From the NCBI GenBank assembly GCA_017558145.1, contig JAFYWF010000040.1:1-35990 (forward strand): a stretch of DNA of 35,990 nt, in the 5' to 3' direction. Numbering within the stretch: the stretch's first letter is position 1; the number at the start of each line of letters is the position of its first letter. The notes beneath the pieces were generated by a model. It saw only the letters and a program-made list of their open reading frames with translations. It ran no database searches and had not been told where the DNA came from. Shown here piece after piece: positions 7,131 through 15,387 of the stretch. Position numbers and translations under genes: made by a program. This stretch comes from Lachnospiraceae bacterium. GTDB taxonomy: Bacteria > Bacillota > Clostridia > Lachnospirales > Lachnospiraceae.

Positions 7131-8000
7131 CTAGATAATTGAATACAGTTTATTGTAATAAATAGATACTTGTAATACGTTGGTTCCATCATCTGCATCA
7201 AACTGAATTACAGTATCGCCTTTATTCAAAATCATAGTATCAAACGAAGATTTTCTATCACATTTTCCAATGATATTTTTGCCATTCTTTTTTACGGTTG
7301 GTGGTGAATTTGTGAAATCCATTTCTAACACATCACCTTCTATCATTGTATCCAATACTCTTACATAACTTTCACCAATGATTAACGCTGGATTAACAAC
7401 CATTCCTTTAGCAACAAACACTGCTTTACAATATGTTTCTACAGCACCATCATTTTCAAGAACTACTTGTCTTGCGAAGTTATAAATTCCACCGGTAATA
7501 CCATAAGGCCTTCCATCAGATACATTACATATATATGGAAATCCTATCATTGGTGTAATTGATGCAATATCTTCTCCAAAATCTTCATATGATTTTAAAT
7601 ACGGATTTGGAAACAGGAATGTTACTGTCAGGACCATTCTTCTGTGAATATTGTCATTTGGTATCTTATATTTATAGATTGTTCCTTCTGCCCATCGAGT
7701 AATACCCATATATGTTAAATAAACTTTATAGGTTAATTTAGGGTTAAAGAAACTGTCTGCTTCTCTTCTTAAAACATCATTCAGATATTTATTTAAAGAT
7801 TTTGCAGTGATTGTTCTATCTTTTGTGCCAATTCGACTGGAAGTGATGATTCCGCCATCACCTACAGCCTTATCAACAACATTGATATCATTTTCAAATT
7901 CACCAAATCCTTCAAGCTTTGTAATCTTCCAATCGTTTCCATCAATATTAAATTCTTTGTTGTCACTTCGGACAATTCTAATCTTAACTTCTTTATCCAA
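7131..8000 (-). CDS. Distal tail (Dit-like) protein
   Basis: The protein is a phage tail-family protein that follows the tape measure, the usual Dit position. The N-terminal half is beta-rich (ITSSRIGTKDRTITAKSLNK, with YKVYLTYMGITRWAEGTIYK). The C-terminal half is a jelly-roll-like region (VLENDGAVETYCKAVFVAKG). It should form the hexameric ring joining tail tube and baseplate. A GTG at 8009 is possible, but AAGGAG touches it; the TTG at 8000 has 8-nt spacing and is preferred. The 5' end overlaps the tape measure gene. Confidence 0.75.
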   Translation of the reverse strand: MDKEVKIRIVRSDNKEFNIDGNDWKITKLEGFGEFENDINVVDKAVGDGGIITSSRIGTKDRTITAKSLNKYLNDVLRREADSFFNPKLTYKVYLTYMGITRWAEGTIYKYKIPNDNIHRRMVLTVTFLFPNPYLKSYEDFGEDIASITPMIGFPYICNVSDGRPYGITGGIYNFARQVVLENDGAVETYCKAVFVAKGMVVNPALIIGESYVRVLDTMIEGDVLEMDFTNSPPTVKKNGKNIIGKCDRKSSFDTMILNKGDTVIQFDADDGTNVLQVSIYYNKLYSII

Positions 8001-10153
8001 CTGGAACACTCCTTACTAAGCCCCAACGAGCTTCAAGTCTTATTGCTCTTGCCATTTCATCTGCTGTAGCAACTTCTCTATTAACATTAATAGTCTGATA
8101 TAAATTACCACCTTCTGCAGATCCACCGGCATAAGTACCTGTATCAACTGCATTTTGCATTGCTGTTAAGCCAGATTTGATTTTTCTTGTCATATATGAA
8201 GGTTCTGCAAAATCTTCCATTCCCTTGTCGTAACCTGCAACACACATCTCTCCAATATATTTGAATTCTTTAGAAGGTGATTGTACTTTGAATACATCTT
8301 TCACCTTGCTAATAACATCCGAAGCAAACTGCCCAACTTTTCCAAGGAGCCATTCTATATTGTTAGCAATACCATTCCATAATCCACGAATAATATCTCC
8401 ACCAATGCTAAGCATCTTTCCCGGAAGTGTAAGCAATGTACTTTCAATGGAACTAACAATCTTCCATACATTATTTACAATGTAAGATTTCAAACCACTG
8501 ATTGCAGCGCCAAGATTATGCATAGCACTTTTACCAAAGTTCATCAGAATCTCTGGCAATTGTTGGAACTTAAGCTTAATATTTTCAAGAATGTTTCCTG
8601 CTGTTTCTGCAATGGAAGTTTTCATGCCGTCAATTCCATTTTTGAAGAAATCCATAATATTCTTTCCAAGGTTTAACCACTGGAATGCCATAAATGTATC
8701 TACGATAGCTGCAATGATTTCAGGAATATTTGCAATAATTGTAGGAATCGCAGATATAAGTCCTTTTATTAATTGCCAAATAATTTCTGCACCCTTCATT
8801 AGGATAGTAGGAAAATTATCATTAATAATATTTGCAAAAGTGGAAATAATCGTTGGAACTTTTTCAACTAAAATTGGAAACGCTGAAACAATTCCTTCTG
8901 CTAATCTGCTAACAAGCTCAAAACCTTTTTCTATTAATATAGGAACCTTTTCTGCTAAAGAATCACCCATCTGTTGAACAAAATCTAACATCTGAGGTAA
9001 TTGCTCCGGAACTGCTTCCACAAATCCATTTACAAGATTCTGCAAAAGCTCATATCCTTTTTCCAATAGAACTGGAACATTGGTTTTTATCCCTTCTACC
9101 AACCAAGTTACAATTCCTAACCCAGCATTTAGAACTTGCGGTGCTAAGCTTTTGATTAATCCTGGTAATTGCTGTGCGATAATTGGTGCAAGCTGAATTA
9201 CCAAATTAAGTGCACCTTGTAATGCAGTACCAACTCTAGGAATTATATTCTGTGCAAATACAGCTACTGAATTAACAAAATTATCTACTAAAACATCAAA
9301 ATTCTGCGTATCATCTGCAACTCCAACAAGAAGATTTTCCCATGCAGCTTTCATTGCATTGCCACTTCCTGTAATAGTGCTAAACGCTTCATCTGCTGTC
9401 GTTCCAGTAATTCCTAGTTCTGTTTGAATTACATGTATAGCCTCGTACATCTTTGCAAGTCCAACTTCTCCAAGTGCTGCACCGATATTCTGCTTATCAC
9501 CTAAATCAATCATGGCATCTCCAAGAACACCACTGTCATTAATAAGCCTAGCCATCTCGGTAGCAGTCCCTCCATAACCCAATTTTAGATTATCAAGCAT
9601 GGTATAATTGCCTTTTGCAAAACCTTGATAAGCATTTTGAATTGCTTCCATAGATGTTCCCATCTTGTTAGCATTATCTGCCATGTCGATAATCGCTTGG
9701 TCTGCTGCTAAAGCTGCTTCCATTTCACTACCAGTACTTTGTTTTAATGCTGCTGCAATACCGGTAACTGTTTCCATATAATCGTTTGCAGATAAGCCAG
9801 CTGTTTCATACGCAATAGATGCATTTTCTAACACTTTATTCTGAGCATCCATAAGTGCATTGAATTCGTGATATACTTCATACTGTTTTTTACCAACAGT
9901 TTCTGCATACTCAACTAAATTCTTTCCACCAGTTCCAAATAAAGTTTCAACACCACCTACTAATTGTTCATAATCTGCATATGTTTTTACAGCTGCAGTT
10001 CCTAATGCAGCCAAACCACCTGCCGCTGCTGTAGCTCCTGCTGCAACCAATTTAAGACCAGTTTTACCAATTTTACCTAAGGCACTTAATCCAGAACTAA
10101 ATCCACTACTATCTAGTTTTGTGTCAAATATTAAAGTACCGTCTGCCCTTCAT
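7993..10153 (-). CDS. Tail tape measure protein; reading frame needs a +1 shift after the start codon
   Basis: About 718 aa. The body is a typical tape measure: GGVETLFGTGG, then NDYMETVTGIAAALKQS, and from about residue 250 repeated amphipathic helices of the type PVLLEKGYELLQNLVNGFVE. It sets tail length and helps DNA entry. The conserved N-terminus ADGTLIFDTKLDSSGF is encoded from 10146, but no ATG, GTG or TTG is in frame before 10050. The only start with a ribosome site (AAAGGGGGG) is ATG 10153-10151, followed by AAG, one G, then GCA GAC in the true frame. In the ATG frame a TGA ends after 9 codons. Either +1 decoding at AAGG, an indel, or start at TTG 10050 with loss of about 33 residues. 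Confidence 0.88.
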
Positions 10154-10164
10154 AAATCCCCCCT

Positions 10165-10701
10165 TTAGCCAAATATATTGCTAAATTTATCGATTTCCGC
10201 CTGTTCTTCTTCAGAGATTCTTTCAATTTGCCATGCATACTTTAATTCTTCATAGATGTTTTTCTTTTCATCTGATTTTTCATAACATCGATATGACATA
10301 ATTTTAGATATCACCTCATCGTCTTTTAAGCCTTTTAAAAGTGCTAAAAACTTGTGCCAGTGCAATTCTTCCACTTCTGTTAAATCAATGTTGTATTGGC
10401 TTATAAAAGCACTGTAGATATAGTCAGCATCTATCTCATAATCCAATGCTATAACATCTGAAAATCCTTTTTGTCTTGGTAACTCCGAGACTGGTCTGCT
10501 AAAAGCAAATAATTCCGTCAAATCACATTGACTTGGCATTCTGTTTTTAAACAGATATGAAACATCAATAGTTTGTCCTTGCTTTAGTTTGCTAACTTCT
10601 ATTTCAAATCGCATCCACAATCGAAAATCTGTATAAATAGAATAAGGGATGCCGTTTATCCAGGCGGCATTCGGCAATCCCTTTTTAGTCAAATCAATCA
10701 T
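10165..10701 (-). CDS. Bacteriophage Gp15-family tail protein
   Basis: The 178-aa protein fits the Gp15 family: TDFRLWMRFEIEV near the start, then FHKFLALLKGL-like sequence (HWHKFLALLKGLKDDEVISK) and MSYRCYE. Gp15 lies between the tail chaperone and the tape measure, where a tail assembly chaperone is expected. Its start overlaps the preceding stop (TAATG). Its stop is 11 nt before the tape measure ATG. Confidence 0.8.
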   Translation of the reverse strand: MIDLTKKGLPNAAWINGIPYSIYTDFRLWMRFEIEVSKLKQGQTIDVSYLFKNRMPSQCDLTELFAFSRPVSELPRQKGFSDVIALDYEIDADYIYSAFISQYNIDLTEVEELHWHKFLALLKGLKDDEVISKIMSYRCYEKSDEKKNIYEELKYAWQIERISEEEQAEIDKFSNIFG

Positions 10702-11090
10702 TAATTATTTAACTTCTCCATGTTTGATGCTACATCAACAACTTTCGTAATACTTTCTAACTGTTGTAATGGTAATCGTGAAAGCTGTTCTCTGTTACGT
10801 TCTGCCTGATAATCTGAAATTGGTTTTTCGTATGCATCTACAATCTTTCTAACGATAATTGTAAGCTCGGATAAATCAATTTCTTCAAGATTATCTGTTC
10901 CTAAGATTTCATTGGTGTTCTCTTTACCTAATATATCCTTGGAAAAAACATGCAATTTTTCAAATTTCTGTCTAACAGATAAACCTTTGATAGAATCAAC
11001 CTTTAGAACTTCATCAAGTTTAGTTGCTACATTAATGTTTTTCTTTGGCAAATCGTAACTTCTGCCATTCAAAATCACGGTATGAACCAT
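10701..11090 (-). CDS. Tail assembly chaperone (gpG-like)
   Basis: This 129-aa helical protein follows the tail tube gene and precedes Gp15. It has VHTVILNGRSYDLPKKNINV at the N-terminus and a Glu/Arg/Gln-rich end. By position it corresponds to the first tail assembly chaperone. No slippery heptamer for a G-GT type frameshift was obvious at its 3' end. AGGAG precedes the ATG. Confidence 0.65.
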   Translation of the reverse strand: MVHTVILNGRSYDLPKKNINVATKLDEVLKVDSIKGLSVRQKFEKLHVFSKDILGKENTNEILGTDNLEEIDLSELTIIVRKIVDAYEKPISDYQAERNREQLSRLPLQQLESITKVVDVASNMEKLNN

Positions 11091-11104
11091 TACCTAGTCT
11101 CCTT

Positions 11105-11590
11105 TTACTCTTTTGTGAAAGCAGGTGTACCTTCTGTTACAGTACATGTACCTCTTTCAATTTTATTAATGTTGAATTTGAAATAAATCTTTTCTGCTAC
11201 GGAATCAAAATGATCTAAAATCAAAGTAGATGTAGTGTTCCATGCTTTGAATTTTGGAGCTTCTTCTGTTCCGTCATTTCCATCAAACACAACCAAAAGA
11301 TTTTTCTTAACATCTTCGCCTGTTGGAAGATTGAAGAACATTTCATAAAGATAATCGAACGCTGCATCACCTTTATTACACTGTAATTCCTGAGCAAGCT
11401 CTGGTTTGTAATATGTAATATCAGTTGTTGGCATTTCATCTTCAATAAAATCGTTATCTTCGGTCTGTGCGTTTAATACCATATCAAATACTGTGGATTT
11501 ACCAATTCTTGCCCATTCAGGTGTTTCAGTATTTCCAATATTTAAAAATGGAATAGTTCTATGCTTTTTTAATCTGGTTAAATTTCCCAT
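11105..11590 (-). CDS. Major tail tube protein
   Basis: 161 aa, with ATPEWARIGK-like sequence (TPEWARIGKSTVFDMVLNAQ), TTDITYYKPELAQ and KIERGTCTVTEGTPAF. This matches the phage tail tube family of contractile-less siphoviruses with MuF/GP20 heads. It lies between the head-completion genes and the tail chaperone. Confidence 0.85.
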   Translation of the reverse strand: MGNLTRLKKHRTIPFLNIGNTETPEWARIGKSTVFDMVLNAQTEDNDFIEDEMPTTDITYYKPELAQELQCNKGDAAFDYLYEMFFNLPTGEDVKKNLLVVFDGNDGTEEAPKFKAWNTTSTLILDHFDSVAEKIYFKFNINKIERGTCTVTEGTPAFTKE

Positions 11591-12004
11591 TTATGCATCC
11601 TCTCTTTCCCTTTTATAGGTAATTGATAATGATAATTGATACACAATATCATCGTTTTCATAGTCAAATGGTGTTGGTACACCTGTTACTGAAATATCTG
11701 TTACACTTCTATTTCCATCAATATCCGGATATTCATTCATAATGCCGTAATCATCAATCCAGTATGTTAAATCTTCCAACCATTCATCAGATTCTTTTCT
11801 TTCCATGTCGGAAACAGAAGCTTGCCTTACAAACAACTGATACGATTCTGTAATTCTACAACTACTATCGTTATATTCAATTCTGTCTCTGTTTGGTGAT
11901 TTAAATAATCCATTTTTATCAGATCCATCAGGCATATGATTTGTTTCAATGCTTATATTTTCATATAACCTTAAAAAATCCACGATATATTTCGAAATTG
12001 TCAT
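11591..12004 (-). CDS. Minor capsid / tail completion protein (Minor_capsid_3-like)
   Basis: 137 aa from MTISKYIVDFLRLYENISIE, with SYQLFVRQASVSDMERKESD and an end YQLSLSITYKRERED. This fits the third of three small head-tail joining genes in these phages. The ATG at 12004 has AGGAG upstream; upstream in-frame starts overlap the previous gene and have no site. Its stop abuts the tail tube gene. Confidence 0.75.
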   Translation of the reverse strand: MTISKYIVDFLRLYENISIETNHMPDGSDKNGLFKSPNRDRIEYNDSSCRITESYQLFVRQASVSDMERKESDEWLEDLTYWIDDYGIMNEYPDIDGNRSVTDISVTGVPTPFDYENDDIVYQLSLSITYKREREDA

Positions 12005-12005
12005 G

Positions 12006-12368
12006 TTAATCTCCTGCAATATTATTTGCAATTTTTTCAGCACCATCAAGTATGTGCTTTCTATGTTGCTGTTTCATTCTTTCAAACCAATAATTCCCAC
12101 GTTCCGGTGCTTGTTGGAATTTTGCTGGCATATAATACCATCTTCGTGCATATACTGTTCGGTATTTAACTTCTCCACTACCTATTTGTGTATGAATTTT
12201 ACCAGAAGCAATTAATGCACCAGTATCCTTTGGCACCTTCGGTTCGCAATACTCCAATACCTTGGAATCAATGTACTGTTGAACCTTTCCTTTTTCATCA
12301 AGTCCTCTTTTTTTCAGAGCTTGTTGAATATTGAACTGGAATGATTTTAATGTAAAAAAATCAGCCAT
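12006..12368 (-). CDS. Minor capsid protein (Minor_capsid_2 / HK97 gp10-like)
   Basis: 120 aa, with EPKVPKDTGALIASGKIHTQ (the typical motif PxDTGxL of HK97 gp10-like head-tail joining proteins) and VYARRWYYMPAKF. The ATG at 12368 has AAGGTGG 8 nt upstream and overlaps the end of the preceding gene by 8 bp. It probably forms part of the neck. Confidence 0.78.
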   Translation of the reverse strand: MADFFTLKSFQFNIQQALKKRGLDEKGKVQQYIDSKVLEYCEPKVPKDTGALIASGKIHTQIGSGEVKYRTVYARRWYYMPAKFQQAPERGNYWFERMKQQHRKHILDGAEKIANNIAGD

Positions 12369-12726
12369 TTTCAATCACCACCTTGATGTTTTTAAGTAAT
12401 CTTCGATTGCTGTTATTATTAACAGATTTAATTCTTCCAGAGTTAGGATATTTCTTAAGCAAATCTGATATTCTATTTCCTTTTTCCCCAGTAATCACAT
12501 CTTTTACTTCGCTATAAACGATACAGTCTTCTTCATTTTCTGCTTTAAGAATCAAATTCTCATATGCAGATTCAGGAAAAGTAATGGAAACATACTTTGC
12601 AACACTAATTCTGCCATTATTATTCTGTTTTTCTTCTTTTTCAGACCATTGAACACCTTTTACAGTAGTTCTTTTCCATTCTGTGTCAGATACTTTGTTA
12701 TAAAGCGTTATTGTATCGGTAAACAT
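12361..12726 (-). CDS. Head-tail joining minor capsid protein (Minor_capsid_1-like)
   Basis: 121 aa from MFTDTITLYNKVSDTEWKRT, with a beta-rich head closure pattern (VKGVQWSEKEEKQ, then VAKYVSITFPESAY). The start ATG at 12726 shares a base with the stop of the connector gene. It belongs to the usual three-gene head completion cluster. Confidence 0.72.
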   Translation of the reverse strand: MFTDTITLYNKVSDTEWKRTTVKGVQWSEKEEKQNNNGRISVAKYVSITFPESAYENLILKAENEEDCIVYSEVKDVITGEKGNRISDLLKKYPNSGRIKSVNNNSNRRLLKNIKVVIENG

Positions 12727-13082
12727 TAATATGCACCTACCAATCCAGTTCCAGACAACCATGCTCTAATAGAACTATGAAGCTCATTTCTAAGCTGTTC
12801 CTCTGTCTGTACTACATAACTTTCTGAATATCCGTCATTGCTTACAGAAGACACTCCCTTTCCTTTGCCGGAATTATTGTCTTCTGCCATTTTATCCATA
12901 ACCTTGCAAATACAGTCTTGCAACTGCTCAAATCCAAATGTATCAGCTGTAATATTTGCCCATCTAATAGGACCAATTACTGTACAGATTTCTTTTTCCG
13001 CTAATATCTCAGCCTTATCGAAATCATCCTTAGATACTTTGTTATAAAGGGAGCTATAACGCTCCCAAGTGATATGTGACAT
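12726..13082 (-). CDS. Head-tail connector (gp6-like) protein
   Basis: 118 aa, with HITWERYSSLYNKVSKDDFD, an AEILAEKEIC helix and QLQDCICKVMDKMAED. This is the helical fold typical of phage connector adaptor proteins located right after the capsid gene. It should bind the portal and gate the head. Confidence 0.75.
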   Translation of the reverse strand: MSHITWERYSSLYNKVSKDDFDKAEILAEKEICTVIGPIRWANITADTFGFEQLQDCICKVMDKMAEDNNSGKGKGVSSVSNDGYSESYVVQTEEQLRNELHSSIRAWLSGTGLVGAY

Positions 13083-13099
13083 TACAACTCCCCTCCTTT

Positions 13100-13201
13100 T
13101 TAACCTTTGGTTTTAGTGCCTTTAGTTGTTTTTGGTTTTTCAACCTCTTTTTTAGATGCTGGAACTGTTTTGTCAATTAGACCAATTATTCTAGTTGCCA
13201 T
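13100..13201 (-). CDS. Small lysine-rich protein between capsid and connector genes
   Basis: 33 aa. It begins MATRIIGLIDKTVPASKK and ends in a Lys/Thr-rich tail (KPKTTKGTKTKG). AGGAGG lies 8 nt before the ATG. It lies 11 bp after the capsid gene in the same direction. The basic tail could bind DNA or capsid. Family not recognised. Confidence 0.7.
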   Translation of the reverse strand: MATRIIGLIDKTVPASKKEVEKPKTTKGTKTKG

Positions 13202-13212
13202 ATTAGTTCCTC

Positions 13213-14067
13213 CTAGTTAGCGTTATTGTATGTACCTGCAATACCTGCTGCTTTGTTTTTGTATGCATCTGCGATAGATACGTTTCTATATCCATATTTC
13301 CAAGCATCTGCATCCTGGTTTGTATCAGGATCTACTACTTTTGGTTTAACATGTTTTGCATACTGAATAACTGCTGGTTTATGAACAATTAAGAAGTTCA
13401 TAGCATGTCCACCTTCAGCTTTTGCATATCCGTTGTCGCTCTGTTCAATTGCAGAGTAGAAACGAGACTGTGGCATTTTCTGAATAGATGCAAAGCTATT
13501 TAATACTTCTTTAGATTTTGTTGTGTCTAAGTCACGAACAAGACCTAATAATGTAGAAGTAATGAATAAGTGTCTATCTTCTTCTGGAACTTCTGCATCT
13601 GTCATTGCATCAGCTTTAGCAGCAATTGCTTTTAATACTTCTTCACCAGTTGTATATGTACCTGCAGTAACATCCGCACCTTCAATACTTACGTATTTAG
13701 CAATACGGAAAGCATCAAGTTCTGGAGTTACTTTTGTTCTGATAAATTCAGATCCTAATCTAGAGAATGCTACTCCAGCAGTATCCATATTATCTACATT
13801 ATCAACTGTGAACATACGGCCACGGTCGAAGTTACATTTAACTGTTTCATTTGTAAGTGTTACATTACCAGCTTTGTATCCAGATGCTCTGTCATAATCA
13901 GCTAAGCCATCCATTTCAATCATAGGAATAACTAACTCATCTGCATTTGCACCTTCTCTTGCTAATTCTGCTGCACCATCAAGAACTGCAGTTTTAGATG
14001 CTACTTTGTAAACTGCATCAAGAATAGTTGCGATATACTTTTTAAATTTCTGAATATTATTTGCCAT
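13213..14067 (-). CDS. Major capsid protein
   Basis: 284 aa, with an N-terminal helix (MANNIQKFKKYIATILDAVY), then IEMDGLADYDRASGYKAG, VKCNFDRGRMFTVDNVDNMD and PELDAFRIAKYVS. This is the HK97-fold major capsid type paired with GP20-like scaffolds in Firmicutes phages. A strong AAGGAG precedes the ATG. It follows the scaffold gene directly. Confidence 0.9.
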   Translation of the reverse strand: MANNIQKFKKYIATILDAVYKVASKTAVLDGAAELAREGANADELVIPMIEMDGLADYDRASGYKAGNVTLTNETVKCNFDRGRMFTVDNVDNMDTAGVAFSRLGSEFIRTKVTPELDAFRIAKYVSIEGADVTAGTYTTGEEVLKAIAAKADAMTDAEVPEEDRHLFITSTLLGLVRDLDTTKSKEVLNSFASIQKMPQSRFYSAIEQSDNGYAKAEGGHAMNFLIVHKPAVIQYAKHVKPKVVDPDTNQDADAWKYGYRNVSIADAYKNKAAGIAGTYNNAN

Positions 14068-14086
14068 AATTCTTTACGCTCCTTTT

Positions 14087-14674
14087 TTATTTTTCTTTTT
14101 CTTCAGCGATTCCTGCTGCTGCCATCATCTGTGACAACCATGCATCACCGCCACCATTTTTAGTTACTACACCAATCGGATCACCGAAACCAACTACTTC
14201 TACTTCTGGTTCTGTATCCCCGAATAGCATTTTGCTATCTTCTGCTTCTGCAAGGCCTTTAAGAGCAGTTGCAATATCTTCTTTCTGATTCTTAGATGCT
14301 TTTAATGTATCCAAGTCTAATAAAGCTGTAATTGCTTTTGTATTTTTACCTTTTACAGATGCAATAGATTCTTTTAACATATCCTGAAAATCTCTGTCTG
14401 CAATCTGTGTCTGATATTCGGATTCTTTATCAGATAACTTCTGATTTAACTCTGCAATTTGATTCTTAAGTGCTTCCGGATCTACACCATCGAATTTCTT
14501 CATTGCTTCTGTTGTTGTGTTCAACTGGTCTGTAAGGCTTGTAACCTTATCTACCTGCTTTTGCCAATCTGCAATTGGTTTATAATTTTCCGCCATTGCT
14601 TTTGTGATTGCGCTCTTCTGTTCATCTGTAAGCTCGATTCCTGCTTCAGACATAATTGTTTCAAAATTTTTCAT
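14087..14674 (-). CDS. Capsid scaffolding protein (GP20-like)
   Basis: 195 aa, almost entirely helical and coiled (VTSLTDQLNTTTEAMKKFDG, then LKNQIAELNQKLSDKESEYQ) with a conserved C-terminal GGDAWLSQMMAAAGI. This matches phage minor structural GP20 scaffolds, which guide capsid assembly and are then removed. AAGGAG precedes the ATG; the tRNA-like gene ends about 50 bp upstream. Confidence 0.87.
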   Translation of the reverse strand: MKNFETIMSEAGIELTDEQKSAITKAMAENYKPIADWQKQVDKVTSLTDQLNTTTEAMKKFDGVDPEALKNQIAELNQKLSDKESEYQTQIADRDFQDMLKESIASVKGKNTKAITALLDLDTLKASKNQKEDIATALKGLAEAEDSKMLFGDTEPEVEVVGFGDPIGVVTKNGGGDAWLSQMMAAAGIAEEKEK

Positions 14675-14724
14675 GATTCATCTCCTTAAATATTTTGTTA
14701 ACCGAACTTTCTCCGGTATGGGAA

Positions 14725-14795
14725 TTGCGGACCGGGTAATCGAAACCCATCTTCCAGCAAAGGAGGCTGTCGTGCTACCGTTACACTAATCCGCC
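14725..14795 (-). tRNA. tRNA-like gene with unusual anticodon loop CUCCUUU
   Basis: Read from 14795 down, 71 nt fold as a tRNA. Acceptor GGCGGAT/GTCCGCA has six pairs and a G1-A72 mismatch. The D-arm is GTGT-AACGGTA-GCAC with G18G19. The anticodon arm is ACAGC-CTCCTTT-GCTGG with an A27-G43 mismatch. The variable loop is AAGA. The T-arm is TGGGT-TTCGATT-ACCCG, and the discriminator is A73. No CCA is encoded. The normal reading is anticodon CCU (Arg, AGG), but base 37 is U instead of the usual purine, so CCUU could pair with AAGG. It lies between portal/MuF and scaffold, in the same direction. Two late genes need a +1 shift exactly at AAGG. Confidence 0.62.
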
Positions 14796-14799
14796 AGGT

Positions 14800-14826
14800 G
14801 CCCAGTTTTGGCATGCTGGGCTTTTT
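14800..14826 (+). terminator. Terminator-like hairpin on the + strand beside the tRNA-like gene
   Basis: GCCCAG (14800-14805) pairs with CTGGGC (14816-14821) around a 10-nt loop, followed by five T on the + strand. No + strand gene is nearby. On the - strand the same hairpin lies just 5' of the tRNA-like gene and might assist processing. Confidence 0.5.
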
Positions 14827-14841
14827 AAGAGGTACTTCAAT

Positions 14842-14901
14842 GAAAAAGAAAAGAGCCAAGGTTAAATCATCATCGACTTAACTACTCGGCTCTTTGGCTC
14901 T
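14842..14901 (-). terminator. Terminator with duplicated 5' stem arm (copy 2 of 3)
   Basis: On the - strand AGAGCC...GTTAA pairs with ...TTAAC...GGCTCT and is followed by TTTTCTTTTT. A second AGAGCC precedes the 5' arm with the spacing seen in copies 1 and 3. Here the duplicated arms encode the end of the Cys-rich gene (EPKSR). It would stop transcription between packaging and head genes unless read through. Confidence 0.7.
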
Positions 14902-15029
14902 ATCGTTATTACTGATTCAGTTTTACATTTCTTACAATATCCGGGGAAGTTTACTAATTTGGTATCTTCCCGAATCATAAACATCTTGCCTTTACACTTA
15001 GGACAAGCAATCCATTTCTTTTCTACCAT
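14862..15029 (-). CDS. Cysteine-rich KTR-like small zinc-binding protein
   Basis: 55 aa, beginning MVEKKWIACPKCKGKMFMIR, then EDTKLVNFPGYCKKCKTES. Two CxxC pairs and the RxDTxLxNFPxxCxKC pattern match the short cysteine-rich KTR family common in Firmicutes mobile elements; role unknown. It has its own promoter (15048-15077) and terminator (overlapping its 3' end), so it looks like an independently expressed moron in the late operon. Confidence 0.8.
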   Translation of the reverse strand: MVEKKWIACPKCKGKMFMIREDTKLVNFPGYCKKCKTESVITIEPKSRVVKSMMI

Positions 15030-15044
15030 GTTATACCCTCTGTT

Positions 15045-15077
15045 ATTATTATAACATCAAGTTATGATAACTAGCAA
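15045..15077 (-). promoter_or_regulatory. Promoter of the KTR-like gene (paired with 20678-20709)
   Basis: On the - strand TTGCTA (plus 15072-15077), an 18-bp spacer and TATAAT (plus 15048-15053). The region 15045-15069 matches 20678-20702 except for four central bases, giving TATCATAACT-N4-GTTATAATAAT in both. The near-palindromic AAC/GTT arms around the variable centre suggest a common regulator. Confidence 0.6.
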
Positions 15078-15099
15078 TGATATTCTTAATTTTTTATAG

Positions 15100-15387
15100 T
15101 TATTTTCCAGGAAACGACAATTTTCTTACTTTCATGTAATCTTTCAAATTATCTTCCCATGTTTTTGCTCTCTTATTTTCCCAATTCTCCAAATATGAAT
15201 CCCATTCATTCTTTTTTTTCATTTCAACAGCTGTAATATATCGCATACATATAGAATCTCCAACACCAAGATTCACAAGCTTATCTTTTTCAGACGGAGA
15301 CATACTATTATAATCTTCATAAATTACAAATATTTCATTCGGGCTTTTCATACTCTTAAATTTATTTAATAATTCTTCTGCTAACAT
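15100..15387 (-). CDS. Putative immunity protein for the MuF metallopeptidase toxin
   Basis: A 95-aa soluble, charged protein (NEIFVIYEDYNSMSPSEKDK, later WDSYLENWENKRAKTWED) with no recognised family. The ATG lies inside the last codons of the MuF gene (7-bp overlap), so production is coupled to it. In MuF-type phage polymorphic toxins the small gene directly after the toxin encodes its inhibitor. Function is inferred only from this arrangement. Confidence 0.5.
   Translation of the reverse strand: MLAEELLNKFKSMKSPNEIFVIYEDYNSMSPSEKDKLVNLGVGDSICMRYITAVEMKKKNEWDSYLENWENKRAKTWEDNLKDYMKVRKLSFPGK

Noticed and set aside
10701..11090. Programmed frameshift joining the tail chaperone to the next gene (lambda G-GT type)
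   Set aside because: No clear slippery heptamer at the 3' end, and the next gene has its own overlapping start and matches the separate Gp15 family.
14725..14795. tRNA on the + strand at the same place
   Set aside because: The T-loop TTCGATT and the D-loop with GG are only correct on the - strand.
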